Shown: piece by piece, positions 1 to 10,204 of the stretch
Position numbering within the stretch: the stretch's first letter is position 1
Layout: each line of letters starts with the position of its first letter
Notes under the pieces: generated by a model
The model's database searches: none
What the model saw: the letters and a program-made list of their open reading frames with translations, nothing else
What the model was told of the DNA's origin: nothing
Source: Bacteroidota bacterium
GTDB lineage: Bacteria; Bacteroidota; Bacteroidia; B-17B0; Aurantibacillaceae
Length of the DNA stretch: 64,000 nucleotides
NCBI GenBank assembly: GCA_016185125.1
Contig: JACPOC010000017.1
Location: 53,192 to 117,191 of the forward strand
Reading direction: 5' to 3'
Made by a program: the position numbers and the translations under genes

Positions 1-316
1 GACCACAAGCATGCATTAGAGGAATATCCGGACTATGTGATGATTGTATTTTTTTCTCACTTTTATATGGAAGATCATTATCTTCTTTAATAGGCAACGC
101 ATCAATATCTGCACGCAATGCAATGCATGAACCATCACCCTTTTTTAAAACACCTATTACTCCGGTTTTTGCAATCCCTTTTTTATAAGGTATCCCTAAA
201 GCGTCAAGCTCTTTGCAGATAAGATTGGCAGTTTCATATTCCTGATAACCAATTTCAGGGTTTGCATGAATTTTCCTTCTGATGGATACTAATTTGTCAA
301 CTAATTCTTTATTCAT
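1..316 (-). CDS. M20-family amidohydrolase/peptidase, N-terminal part (cut by window edge)
   Basis: The first 105 residues of a metal-dependent hydrolase of the M20/HipO type, which removes acyl groups from amino acids or cleaves small peptides. Seen: the N-terminal stretch RRKIHANPEIGYQEYET, ALRADIDALPI, and HACGH at the very edge, the usual first metal-binding motif. The start is the ATG at 314-316; the rest of the gene lies beyond base 1. It begins 19 bp after the thiolase stop and so is probably the last visible gene of the leftward fatty-acid operon. Family assignment is firm; the substrate is unknown. Confidence 0.85.
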   Translation of the reverse strand, partial: MNKELVDKLVSIRRKIHANPEIGYQEYETANLICKELDALGIPYKKGIAKTGVIGVLKKGDGSCIALRADIDALPIKEDNDLPYKSEKKIQSSHSPDIPLMHACG

Positions 317-335
317 ATAAATTATTAATTAATTT

Positions 336-1511
336 TTATAATAACTCAAAAACTCCGGCGGCTCCATGTCCGGTTCCTATGCACATGGTTACAATACCGT
401 ATTTTTTCTTCTGCCTGCGCAACTCATTAAATAATTGCACTGATAATTTAGCGCCACTGCAGCCCAGCGGATGCCCTAAAGCGATAGCTCCGCCATTTAC
501 ATTTACAATTTCCGGATCTATTTCTAATTTTCTTATAACGGCTAAAGATTGAGAAGCAAAGGCTTCATTTAATTCAAAGAGATCAATGTCTTTTAATTTT
601 AACCCTGCTTTTTCAACAGCTTTTGGTATAGCAGCTATCGGACCCACACCCATAATACGTGGAGGCACACCGGCTACCGCATGAGAAACTAAGCGCGCAA
701 TGGGTTGAAGTTTCAATTCTTTCATCATACGTTCACTCATTACAATTACAAAAGCGGCACCATCGCTAGTTTGAGATGAGTTACCGGCTGTAACGCTTCC
801 TCCGATAGCAAATACAGGCTTTAGCTTAGCTAGTGCTTCTATCGAAGTATCACTGCGCGGACCTTCATCATTATCAACAATATAGTCACGTGTTTTGCGT
901 TTTTGTTTATCGTCCAAATAAGTTTCGGTAACTTTTACAGGAACAATTTCATTTTTAAAATGCCCTGCGTTAATAGCCTTTATCGCTTTTTGGTGAGAAT
1001 GAAAAGAAAACATATCCTGATCTTCCCTTGATACATTATATTCTTTGGCAACTGCTTCGGCTGTTAGTCCCATACCCCAATACCAATCAGGATGTTCTTT
1101 TGCAATTTTTGGATTAGGGACAATTCGCCATCCACCCATCGGAATGAGGCTCATACTTTCCACACCGCCTGCAATAATACAATCGGCCATTCCTGAATTT
1201 ATTTTTGCACTTGCAATTGCAATGGTTTCGAGGCCGGATGCGCAATAACGGTTAACAGTCATACCTGAAACTTTATCGGTGTTCAATGCCATGAGGGAAA
1301 TCAATCTTCCAATGTTCAAACCTTGTTCAGCTTCAGGCATGGCATTGCCTACCATCACATCATCAATCCTGTCTTTATCTAATTGAGGAACAGAATTTAC
1401 AAGATGCCTGATAACTTCTGCTGCCAGATCATCAGGGCGGGTAAAGCGGAACAAGCCGCGGGGAGCTTTTGTAACAGCACTTCTAAAACCTGATATTATA
1501 TACGCGTTCAT
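336..1511 (-). CDS. fadA: acetyl-CoA C-acyltransferase (thiolase)
   Basis: Thiolase that cleaves 3-ketoacyl-CoA with CoA to acetyl-CoA and a shortened acyl-CoA, the last step of beta-oxidation. The 391-residue length is normal. The catalytic residues are visible: Cys90 in NRYCASGLE, His347 in GGAIALGHPLGCSG and Cys377 in CIGTGHGAAG. The gene starts 9 bp after the hydroxyacyl-CoA dehydrogenase/hydratase gene, so the two are probably one transcript making the two halves of a trifunctional activity. The divergent operator and MarR gene upstream suggest induction by a fatty-acyl ligand; that part is inference. Confidence 0.93.
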   Translation of the reverse strand: MNAYIISGFRSAVTKAPRGLFRFTRPDDLAAEVIRHLVNSVPQLDKDRIDDVMVGNAMPEAEQGLNIGRLISLMALNTDKVSGMTVNRYCASGLETIAIASAKINSGMADCIIAGGVESMSLIPMGGWRIVPNPKIAKEHPDWYWGMGLTAEAVAKEYNVSREDQDMFSFHSHQKAIKAINAGHFKNEIVPVKVTETYLDDKQKRKTRDYIVDNDEGPRSDTSIEALAKLKPVFAIGGSVTAGNSSQTSDGAAFVIVMSERMMKELKLQPIARLVSHAVAGVPPRIMGVGPIAAIPKAVEKAGLKLKDIDLFELNEAFASQSLAVIRKLEIDPEIVNVNGGAIALGHPLGCSGAKLSVQLFNELRRQKKKYGIVTMCIGTGHGAAGVFELL

Positions 1512-1520
1512 AGTTATATT

Positions 1521-3923
1521 TTAATTTCTTAATATTTTGCCACCATTGATTATACTGTGTATTCGTTCAAGAGTTTTTTTCTCGCTGCAAAGTGAAACAA
1601 AAATTTCACGTTCAAGATCCAAAAGATATTGTTCTTTAACTAATGTTGGCTGCGACAGATCTCCTCCCGCCAAAACAAATCCTAACTTCTCCGATATTTT
1701 TCGATCATGATCACTTATAAAATTTCCGCTGAACATGGAATTTGCACCAGCATATACCAAGCCCAAAGCTTCGTTGCCCATTACGCGAATATCTTTACGC
1801 TCTAACGGTTGCGTATAACCCGCATTGGCCAATTTTAAACATTCCGCTTTTGCTTCACTTAACAACCGTACTCTCGATATAACTACTTTATCTATTCCTT
1901 TACGAAGAATTCCTAAATCAAAAGCTTCATAAGCCGAAGTAGAAACTTTAGCCTGGCCTAAGGTTAAAAATTTATCGCGAAATGAATTTAGGGCAATATC
2001 TCCCTCTTTCAGCGAATCACTTAATCGTAAAGCAAACTCTTTTGTGCCACCGCCACCCGGAATAAGTCCTACACCAAATTCAACAAGCCCGATATACGTT
2101 TCGGCATGCGCCACTACCATATCTGCATGAAGACACACTTCACAGGCGCCTCCTAAAGCTAAATTATGTGGTGCTGCCACTACCGGGATTGACGAATAAC
2201 GGAGACGCATTGTTGTTTGCTGGAATAATTTTACTGCCATGTGTAACTCATCCCAATCCTGTTCCGCTGCAAGCATAAAAATCATACCCACATTTGCACC
2301 GGCTGAAAAGTTAGCCCCTTCATTGCTAATTACTAATCCTCGGTATTCTTTTTCCGCAATGTCGACAGCTTTGTTGAGTCCTTGCAAAATTTCACCGCCA
2401 ATGGTATTCATTTTAGTATGAAATTCTGCATTGATGATTCCATCCCCTAAATCTGTAATTGTTACTCCACTGTTTTTCCAAATAGTTTTGGAAGATCGTA
2501 TATTTTCTAATGAAATAAAATGTTCAGAACCCGGAATTGTTTTGTAACTTTTTGAAGGAATATCATAAAATTTACGAACGCTATTTTCGGTTTTATAGAA
2601 AGTGTTATTGTTGGTGAGCATCTCGTATACCCATTCCGCTGGTTTATGGCCCGAAGATTCCATCATAGATATGGCTTCTTTAACACCAAGAGCGTCCCAA
2701 TATTCAAAGGGACCCAGTTCCCATCCAAATCCGGCTTTTAAAGCGTCATCAATTCGGTAAAGCTCATCCGAAATTTCAGGAATTCGATTGGATACATATT
2801 GAAATAATCCGGTAAATGTTTCGCGATAAAATTCACCTGCTTTATCTTTTCCAGATATTAAAACCTTAACGCGCTCTTTTAAATTATCAACGGACTTTGT
2901 AAGTTCAAGTGTTGCGAATTTTACTTTTTGTGAAGGTTTATATTCAAGCGTTTTAAGATCTAATGATAGGATTTCAGATTTCCCCTCTTTGTTTTTAACT
3001 TTTTTATAAAAACCTTGTCCCGCTTTATCTCCGATCCATTTGGCATCTACCATTTTCTGAATGTATTCCGGTATCGAGAAAAGAGCATTCGCTTCATCTT
3101 CAATGCAATTTTTCTTTAGTCCGTTAGCAACTAATACTAAGGTGTCCAAGCCCACCACATCGCAGGTTCTGAATGTTGCGGATTTTGGGCGTCCAAGAAC
3201 CGAACCGGTAAGTTTGTCAACTTCCTCAACCGTTAGTTCCATTTTTTCAACAATATGAAGTAAGGACATAATGCTGTAAACGCCTACACGGTTGGCGATG
3301 AATGCAGGTGTATCTTTACATAATACAGTTGTTTTTCCAAGAAACTGTTCGCCGTAGAGCGTTAAGAAATCGATGACTTCCGACTTTGTATGAACGGTAG
3401 GAATAATTTCAAGCAACTTTAAATAACGCGGAGGATTGAAAAAGTGTGTGCCGCAGAAATGTGCTTTAAAATCTTCCGATCTTCCTTCGGTCATTAAATA
3501 GATAGGAATGCCCGAGGTATTGGAAGTGATGAGGGTTCCGGGTTTTCGGTGCTTTTCCACATTCTCAAAAACTTTCTTTTTGATGTCAAGATTTTCTACT
3601 ACCACTTCAATGATCCAGTCGGAAGTAGCAATTTTTGACAGATCATCTTCAAAATTCCCCACATTAATACGTGAAGCAAATTCCTTTTTATAAATGGGTG
3701 AAGGATTAGATTTAAGAGCAAATTGCAAGGCTTCTGCCGCTATTTTGTTTCGGATTGGTTTTGATTCAAGTGTTAGTCCTTTCGAAAGTTCGACTTCACT
3801 AAGGCTTTTTGGAATAATATCCAATAAAAGCACTTCGCATCCCGCATTAGCAAAATGACAGGCGATTCTTGAACCCATAACGCCTGAACCCAGTACCGTA
3901 ACTTTTTGAATTATTCTTTTCAT
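1521..3923 (-). CDS. fadN: fused 3-hydroxyacyl-CoA dehydrogenase / enoyl-CoA hydratase
   Basis: An 800-residue beta-oxidation protein with the dehydrogenase first and the hydratase last, the order of Bacillus FadN and unlike E. coli FadB. Seen: the NAD-binding GSGVMG at residues 12-17, GTHFFNPPRYLKLLEIIP of the 3HCDH domain, DKAGQGFYKK, then a crotonase domain from about residue 500 with FSAGANVGM and GLVEFGVGLIPGGGG, which carry the oxyanion and acidic active-site regions. It lies 15 bp after marR and 9 bp before the thiolase. The symbol is used by architecture; substrate chain length is unknown. Confidence 0.9.
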   Translation of the reverse strand: MKRIIQKVTVLGSGVMGSRIACHFANAGCEVLLLDIIPKSLSEVELSKGLTLESKPIRNKIAAEALQFALKSNPSPIYKKEFASRINVGNFEDDLSKIATSDWIIEVVVENLDIKKKVFENVEKHRKPGTLITSNTSGIPIYLMTEGRSEDFKAHFCGTHFFNPPRYLKLLEIIPTVHTKSEVIDFLTLYGEQFLGKTTVLCKDTPAFIANRVGVYSIMSLLHIVEKMELTVEEVDKLTGSVLGRPKSATFRTCDVVGLDTLVLVANGLKKNCIEDEANALFSIPEYIQKMVDAKWIGDKAGQGFYKKVKNKEGKSEILSLDLKTLEYKPSQKVKFATLELTKSVDNLKERVKVLISGKDKAGEFYRETFTGLFQYVSNRIPEISDELYRIDDALKAGFGWELGPFEYWDALGVKEAISMMESSGHKPAEWVYEMLTNNNTFYKTENSVRKFYDIPSKSYKTIPGSEHFISLENIRSSKTIWKNSGVTITDLGDGIINAEFHTKMNTIGGEILQGLNKAVDIAEKEYRGLVISNEGANFSAGANVGMIFMLAAEQDWDELHMAVKLFQQTTMRLRYSSIPVVAAPHNLALGGACEVCLHADMVVAHAETYIGLVEFGVGLIPGGGGTKEFALRLSDSLKEGDIALNSFRDKFLTLGQAKVSTSAYEAFDLGILRKGIDKVVISRVRLLSEAKAECLKLANAGYTQPLERKDIRVMGNEALGLVYAGANSMFSGNFISDHDRKISEKLGFVLAGGDLSQPTLVKEQYLLDLEREIFVSLCSEKKTLERIHSIINGGKILRN

Positions 3924-3938
3924 AAAATTAAAAATTAA

Positions 3939-4388
3939 TTAATGTTTGATGAGTCCACCCCTTTTTTCGGCAAGGAGTATGATCTCATCAATTGTTTTAT
4001 AAAATGCAGAGATTTTATGTTTTCCTAAGTGAAATTCTACCAACTGATTAAAATTCCGAACGATATTTTTCGCACGTTCCTTATGGGTTTTACCTTTTGC
4101 GGTAAGTAATATTTTAATTCGCCTTTTATCTTTTTTGTCAGGTAATCTCTGAATTAGCTTTTTTTCTTCGAGCGATAGAATGATGCGGGAGAGGGAGGTG
4201 CTTTCCATTCCTAAATGTGGGGCAATATCAGAAGCATAAGAGCCCTCTTTACTGTCAACATTCAACAAAAAATGAGCCATAGAAATATTTCCGCCAAGCA
4301 GGAAAGCTTCTGCATTATACATCCGACTGACTTGTTGCCAGGCAGATTTTAGTTTTGAATCTATGGTTTCGGTGTGCTTTTTTGACAT
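3939..4388 (-). CDS. MarR-family transcriptional regulator
   Basis: A 149-residue winged-helix regulator. Seen: the recognition-helix region APHLGMESTSLSRIILSLEEKKLI, followed by the wing RLPDKKDKRRIKILLTAKG, both typical of MarR. It sits inside the fatty-acid operon, between the acyl-CoA ligase and the fused beta-oxidation gene. A palindromic site with arms TTATG/CATAA lies 27 bp upstream of its start codon and a second copy lies upstream of the ligase, so it probably controls the operon and itself. By analogy with acyl-CoA-responsive regulators the ligand may be a fatty acid or its CoA ester; this is inference. Confidence 0.9.
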   Translation of the reverse strand: MSKKHTETIDSKLKSAWQQVSRMYNAEAFLLGGNISMAHFLLNVDSKEGSYASDIAPHLGMESTSLSRIILSLEEKKLIQRLPDKKDKRRIKILLTAKGKTHKERAKNIVRNFNQLVEFHLGKHKISAFYKTIDEIILLAEKRGGLIKH

Positions 4389-4414
4389 TGAAGTTAATGA
4401 AAATTTTTTAATTT

Positions 4415-4430
4415 GTTATGTCGGCATAAT
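4415..4430. promoter_or_regulatory. putative MarR operator 2 (TTATG-N4-CATAA)
   Basis: An inverted repeat with 5-bp arms TTATG and CATAA around a 4-bp centre, between the ligase stop and the marR start. The arms and spacing are the same as in the site at 6286-6301. Its place just upstream of marR suggests autoregulation from an internal promoter. Confidence 0.6.
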
Positions 4431-4432
4431 AG

Positions 4433-6208
4433 TTATCCAAGGACACTGTCAGGATAAATTTTTTGATAGGCAGATTTATTCTGATTTAAAATAATTTTAC
4501 GTTTCAAAGAAAGTTTCGGGGTCATTTCTCCCTGATCAATTGTCCATTCGCGTGCTAATAATTCAAATTTTTTCAAACGTTCATATTGCGCAAACTCTTT
4601 ATTAGCCTCGGAAACTTCCCTGTTAATTCTTTCAATAACAAGCGGATTTTTAATTATTTCTTCATTAGTGGTAAAAGGAACATTATGTTTTTGGCACCAT
4701 TGTTTCAGTACGATAAATGCCGGAACAATTAACACGGAAGGAAATTTTTCATTTTCACCGATAACCATAGCCTGTTCAATAAAACGACTTTCCTTTAGTT
4801 TGTTTTCCATACGCTGCGGTGTAATGTATTTACCTCCGGAGGTTTTAAAAATTTCTTTTTTTCTATCCGTTATTTTCAGGAATTTGCCGTCTTCTATTAT
4901 GCCAATATCACCCGTGTGAAACCAGCCTTCTTCATCAATAACTTCCTTGGTGAGTTCGGGCTGCTTGTAATAACCCATCATTACATTTTCGCCTTTCGCA
5001 TAAATTTCACCATCTTCTGCAATTTTCACTTTTACATTCTTTAAAACAGGACCAACGGTACCTATTTTAATACCGGATTCATCAAAACTGTTAACGGCTA
5101 TAACCGGCGCCGTTTCTGTAAGGCCATAGCCTTCAAGTATTTTTATTCGGGCAGAGTGAAAAACCTTGGCAAGGCGGGGTTGTAGGGCTGAACCTCCTGA
5201 TACAATTGCCATGATGTTGCCTCCAAGGGCGGCTCGCCATTTGCTGAAAATTATTTTGTTGGCGAGTTTTAATTGAAATTCGTACCACCAGCCGTTTGCT
5301 TTGTGTTGTTGGTAGCGAAGCCCTAAATTAAGAGCCCAAAAGAAAAGCATCTTTTTTATACCTTTTAATTGTGCTCCCGCATTCACAATTTTTTCATACA
5401 CCTTTTCTAATAATCGCGGAACTGTTACAAAAATATGCGGTTTTACTTCTTTTAAATCTGAACCAATGGTATCAAGGCTTTCGGCATAATATACAGATAA
5501 ACCATGGCTTGTATATAAATAGGATAGCATTCTTTCATACACGTGATTTAAAGGTAAAAAACTGAGCGCCCTCCATTGGGGTGTAAAGGGGCAAAGATCG
5601 CGTGCGCCAATAACATTGCTCATAAAATTACGATGAGAAAGCATAACGCCTTTGGGATTGCCGGTTGTGCCGGAAGTGTAAATAAGAGTGGCCAAATCGG
5701 TTGGTTTTATGGCAGCTTTAATTTCTTCGAGTTTTTTTTCATTGAGGTTGGCTTTACCTAATGTAATTAAATCATTTATTGAACGAACACCCTTTATGGT
5801 GTTAAAGGAAAATATCTCTTTAATGGTTGAATTAATTGAGCAATTTTTAACTTTATTATATTGATCCTCATTAGCCACAAAAAAGAATTTAATTTCGGCT
5901 TCAGCTATGATCAAGGAAAGATCGTGATCGCTTATGGTGGGATAAAGTGGTGTATTTATAGCGCCTGTTTGCAGGCAAGCGTAATCCACAAAATTCCACT
6001 CCGGCCTGTTGTTGGAGATCAAACCTATTTTATCTCCGGCTTTAATGCCTAAATTAATAAGGGCGTAACTTAAGTGATTAACCGCATCAATATAATTTTG
6101 GGTGCTGTGTTTAATCCACACCCCGTTTTCTTTTCCCGCAAGTGCATCCTCTTTTAAAGGAAATGTTTTTAAATTATGTAAAAGATCAAAAAGTCTAAAA
6201 TTTTCCAT
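4433..6208 (-). CDS. fadD: long-chain acyl-CoA synthetase (AMP-forming)
   Basis: An ANL-superfamily ligase that activates fatty acids to acyl-CoA through an acyl-adenylate. Seen: the P-loop-like YTSGTTGNPKGVMLSH near residue 180, EGYGLTETAP, the motif GWFHTGDIG, and ITDRKKEIFKTSGGKYITP near the C-terminus. About 591 residues, in the range of bacterial FAA1/LC_FACS enzymes. An upstream TTG at 6214 is in frame, but the ATG at 6206-6208 is the better start. It is the first gene of the leftward operon ligase-marR-fadN-fadA and faces the divergent nitronate monooxygenase across a palindromic operator. Confidence 0.92.
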   Translation of the reverse strand: MENFRLFDLLHNLKTFPLKEDALAGKENGVWIKHSTQNYIDAVNHLSYALINLGIKAGDKIGLISNNRPEWNFVDYACLQTGAINTPLYPTISDHDLSLIIAEAEIKFFFVANEDQYNKVKNCSINSTIKEIFSFNTIKGVRSINDLITLGKANLNEKKLEEIKAAIKPTDLATLIYTSGTTGNPKGVMLSHRNFMSNVIGARDLCPFTPQWRALSFLPLNHVYERMLSYLYTSHGLSVYYAESLDTIGSDLKEVKPHIFVTVPRLLEKVYEKIVNAGAQLKGIKKMLFFWALNLGLRYQQHKANGWWYEFQLKLANKIIFSKWRAALGGNIMAIVSGGSALQPRLAKVFHSARIKILEGYGLTETAPVIAVNSFDESGIKIGTVGPVLKNVKVKIAEDGEIYAKGENVMMGYYKQPELTKEVIDEEGWFHTGDIGIIEDGKFLKITDRKKEIFKTSGGKYITPQRMENKLKESRFIEQAMVIGENEKFPSVLIVPAFIVLKQWCQKHNVPFTTNEEIIKNPLVIERINREVSEANKEFAQYERLKKFELLAREWTIDQGEMTPKLSLKRKIILNQNKSAYQKIYPDSVLG

Positions 6209-6285
6209 AATCAATGTTTTTATGTATATTAGTTATACGGCCAATTTACTAAAAGGGTTGTGTTATAATGAATATTTTTTTAAAT

Positions 6286-6301
6286 ATTATGCGCGCATAA
6301 T
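6286..6301. promoter_or_regulatory. putative MarR operator 1, perfect 16-bp palindrome in divergent promoter region
   Basis: ATTATGCGCGCATAAT is a perfect 16-bp inverted repeat between the divergent acyl-CoA ligase and nitronate monooxygenase genes. Its arms TTATG/CATAA recur with the same spacing at 4415-4430 in front of marR. Six bases downstream lies TATATTTG (6307-6314), a match to the Bacteroidota -7 element TAnnTTTG for the rightward gene, so a bound regulator would block that promoter. Confidence 0.65.
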
Positions 6302-6331
6302 TAAAGTATATTTGTACTAAGGATTTGTACC

Positions 6332-7336
6332 ATGTCTGAAAAGCCTTCTATAACTGAATTACTCCACATTAGCTTCCCGTTAATAATGGCTCCTATGTTT
6401 TTAGTGAGCAATAAGGAAATGCTAATGGCCGGAATGCGGGGAGGCATTATGTCTGTATTTCCTACCTTAAATTTCAGGAAAGAAGGCGAACTTGGTTCGA
6501 TTTTGGATGAACTGCAAACCTATCAATCCGCGATGTCCAAAGGGAATTATGGCGTTAATCTCATTGTTCAGAGTTCCAATCCGTTTTATAAAAAGCATCT
6601 TGAAATATGTATTGCCAAAAAAGTGCCGTTTTTTATCACTTCACTTGGCAATCCAAAAGAGGTAATAGAAAAAGCGCATAGTTACGGCGCGAAAGTTTTT
6701 TGCGATGTTACCACGCTTGCGCATGCCCAAAAATGTTACGATGTAAACTGCGATGGTTTTATAGCGGTGGGACAAGGCGCCGGAGGTCATGCAGGACCTA
6801 ATCCGCTGCAGGTTCTTGTGCCTGCTTTAAAAAAGCATTTTCCTAATAAACCGATAATTGCGGCCGGCGGAATTGTAAGCGGGCAGGGGCTTTTATCTGT
6901 TATGGTTTTAGGAGCTGAAGGAGCCTCTATAGGCACACGTTTTATAGCCAGTAAAGAATGCACCGTTACTGAAGCCTATAAGCAAGGGATTTTAAATGCC
7001 GGAATGGATGATATTGTTATGACAACTAAATTATCGGGCTCGCCATGCACTATTATTAATACCCCCGAAGCAAAAAAAATGGGCTATACCCAATCCTGGT
7101 TTGAAAGGGTCATGTCAAATAATCCGAATACAAAAAAATGGTTTAAAACCCTCGTTCAATACAGAGGCATGAAAAAATTGGAACAATCTGTTTTACCCAA
7201 TAATTATAACCGTTTGTGGTGTGCAGGTAAATCGGCGGAATTAATTGACGGTATTCAAACCTGCCAAGAAATAATTGACGGTATCCAACAAGAATATAAC
7301 GATACATTACAGGAATTTGCCAATAAATGCAAATAG
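6332..7336 (+). CDS. nitronate monooxygenase family flavoprotein (2-nitropropane dioxygenase-like)
   Basis: A 334-residue FMN-dependent TIM-barrel enzyme. Seen: the N-terminal PLIMAPMFLVSN, GQGAGGHAGP in the centre, PIIAAGGIVSGQGLLSVMVLGAEGA, which binds the phosphate of FMN, and GTRFIASKE. Members oxidise alkyl nitronates such as 3-nitropropionate; others are enoyl-reductase-like, so the true reaction is open. It is transcribed away from the fatty-acid operon across a shared palindrome, suggesting co-regulation. No partner gene follows in the same transcript. Confidence 0.85.
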   Translation: MSEKPSITELLHISFPLIMAPMFLVSNKEMLMAGMRGGIMSVFPTLNFRKEGELGSILDELQTYQSAMSKGNYGVNLIVQSSNPFYKKHLEICIAKKVPFFITSLGNPKEVIEKAHSYGAKVFCDVTTLAHAQKCYDVNCDGFIAVGQGAGGHAGPNPLQVLVPALKKHFPNKPIIAAGGIVSGQGLLSVMVLGAEGASIGTRFIASKECTVTEAYKQGILNAGMDDIVMTTKLSGSPCTIINTPEAKKMGYTQSWFERVMSNNPNTKKWFKTLVQYRGMKKLEQSVLPNNYNRLWCAGKSAELIDGIQTCQEIIDGIQQEYNDTLQEFANKCK

Positions 7337-7406
7337 AATAAACAGGCTTATAACCCAAATTCTTCCCCTTTCACCGAATAAGCCTAAATTCTATTTAAAC
7401 CTGCTT

Positions 7407-7414
7407 TACCTTTG
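7407..7414 (+). promoter_or_regulatory. -7 promoter element TACCTTTG before the PAS gene
   Basis: TACCTTTG matches the Bacteroidota -7 consensus TAnnTTTG exactly, 25 bp before the ATG of the PAS protein. No clear -33 element was seen at the expected distance. Confidence 0.45.
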
Positions 7415-7439
7415 TTGTGACCTAAAAAACAAATGTAAT

Positions 7440-7943
7440 ATGGAAAAATTTAATGCAAGTTCAAGTGTTCCCGTTAACGCAATGAGTGTAGCTACTCCAA
7501 AAGTGGTTTCTCAATTAGAAGATTTTTGTGAGAATGCCATTTTGCCTTTACATTGTGTAAATGGTAGCGGAATTATTGTATGGACCAATCAGGCAGAACT
7601 TGATTTTTTAGGATACTCAAAAGACGAGTATATTAATAATCATATCAGTGCTTTTCATTGCGATAAACACGTAATTGAAGATATTTTGACCCGTTTGATC
7701 AAACAGCAAAAATTAGTTAATTATTATGCACGTTTGCTTTGTAAAAGCGGAGAGATTAAACATGTTCTCATTAACTCAAACGTTTTTTTTAAAGACGGTA
7801 AATTTTCGCATACACGTTGCTTTACTACCGATATTACCGATATTAAAAAAGAAGAATTAAAAAACAGAAGCTTAATATCTGAATTACAGGAACGCAATAC
7901 CCGATTATTGTGGAAAGCTGGCAACATTCAACGATCTGCCTAA
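7440..7943 (+). CDS. single PAS-domain protein
   Basis: A 167-residue soluble protein made almost wholly of one PAS domain (about residues 35-150): ILPLHCVNGSGIIVWTNQAELDFLGYSKDEY, HISAFHCD, then the C-terminal RCFTTDITDIKKEEL that usually leads into an effector domain. No kinase, GGDEF or HTH follows; the protein ends about 20 residues after the PAS. It probably acts as a free-standing sensor or adaptor. The ATG at 7440 is chosen over an upstream in-frame start because it follows a good promoter element and because upstream codons overlap the preceding gene. Confidence 0.85.
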   Translation: MEKFNASSSVPVNAMSVATPKVVSQLEDFCENAILPLHCVNGSGIIVWTNQAELDFLGYSKDEYINNHISAFHCDKHVIEDILTRLIKQQKLVNYYARLLCKSGEIKHVLINSNVFFKDGKFSHTRCFTTDITDIKKEELKNRSLISELQERNTRLLWKAGNIQRSA

Positions 7944-8028
7944 ATTACACTTTAAACTTACTTATAATTAAACCATGTTTTAAAAGAGCAAGGTTTTTTT
8001 ATGTTTAGGAAGCATCTAACCCCACTCA

Positions 8029-8059
8029 TTGCTTATCCTTAAAAAATAGTCTATCTTTA
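8029..8059 (+). promoter_or_regulatory. promoter of guaB (TTG-N20-TATCTTTA)
   Basis: TTG at 8029-8031 and TATCTTTA at 8052-8059 with a 20-bp spacer, one base off the Bacteroidota -7 consensus, about 30 bp before the guaB start codon. Confidence 0.5.
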
Positions 8060-8079
8060 CGCGAATTTTAAAACCTTAA

Positions 8080-9567
<1,488 letters not shown>

Positions 9568-9597
9568 TTATTTTTAAAAATTTTAAAATTCAAAAAA

Positions 9598-10200
9598 ATG
9601 GTGCTACCAATAGTTATTTACGGAGATCCTGTTCTTAGAAAAGTTGGTGAGGAAATTGATAAAGATTACCCGGGACTCGAACAGTTTATTAAAGATATGT
9701 TTGAAACCATGTATAAAGCCAACGGCGTGGGTTTAGCGGCTCCCCAAGTTGGCAAGGCCATTCGGTTATTTATAGTAGATACCAAGCCTTTTACTGAGGG
9801 TGATGATGAGGATGACGACGAGGAGTTTACGCCTGAACAGAAAAAAGAGTTGGTGGCTTTTAAAAAGATATTTATCAACGCAAAAATACTAAATGAAGAA
9901 GGAGAAGAGTGGGCCTTTAGCGAAGGTTGTTTAAGTATCCCCAAAATACGGGAAAATGTGAACCGCATGCCCGATATTGAAATTGAATATTACGACGAAA
10001 AATTTAAAAAACATGTGGAGAAATACAGTGGCGTTATTGCGCGGGTTATTCAGCATGAGTATGATCACATCGAAGGTAAATTATTTACAGATAAAATAAG
10101 TCCGTTTAAACGTAAAATGCTTTCGGGTAAGCTAAAAGATATTTCAATAGGAAAAATAACCGCTGATTACAAAACCAAAGTTTACAGGCCAAAGAAATAA
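9598..10200 (+). CDS. def: peptide deformylase
   Basis: Removes the formyl group from nascent proteins. All three metal/active-site motifs are visible: GVGLAAPQVG, EGCLSIP and QHEYDHIEGKLF. At 200 residues it is longer than E. coli Def because of an acidic insert after VDTKPF (EGDDEDDDEEFTPEQ), a kind of insertion I recall as common in this phylum. It follows guaB by 30 bp and precedes a lipoprotein gene by 4 bp, so the genes probably form an operon. Confidence 0.96.
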   Translation: MVLPIVIYGDPVLRKVGEEIDKDYPGLEQFIKDMFETMYKANGVGLAAPQVGKAIRLFIVDTKPFTEGDDEDDDEEFTPEQKKELVAFKKIFINAKILNEEGEEWAFSEGCLSIPKIRENVNRMPDIEIEYYDEKFKKHVEKYSGVIARVIQHEYDHIEGKLFTDKISPFKRKMLSGKLKDISIGKITADYKTKVYRPKK

Positions 10201-10204
10201 AATT

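Noticed and set aside
7275..7439. Upstream extension of the PAS protein
   Set aside because: It would overlap the monooxygenase gene and precede the promoter element at 7407; the ATG at 7440 fits better.
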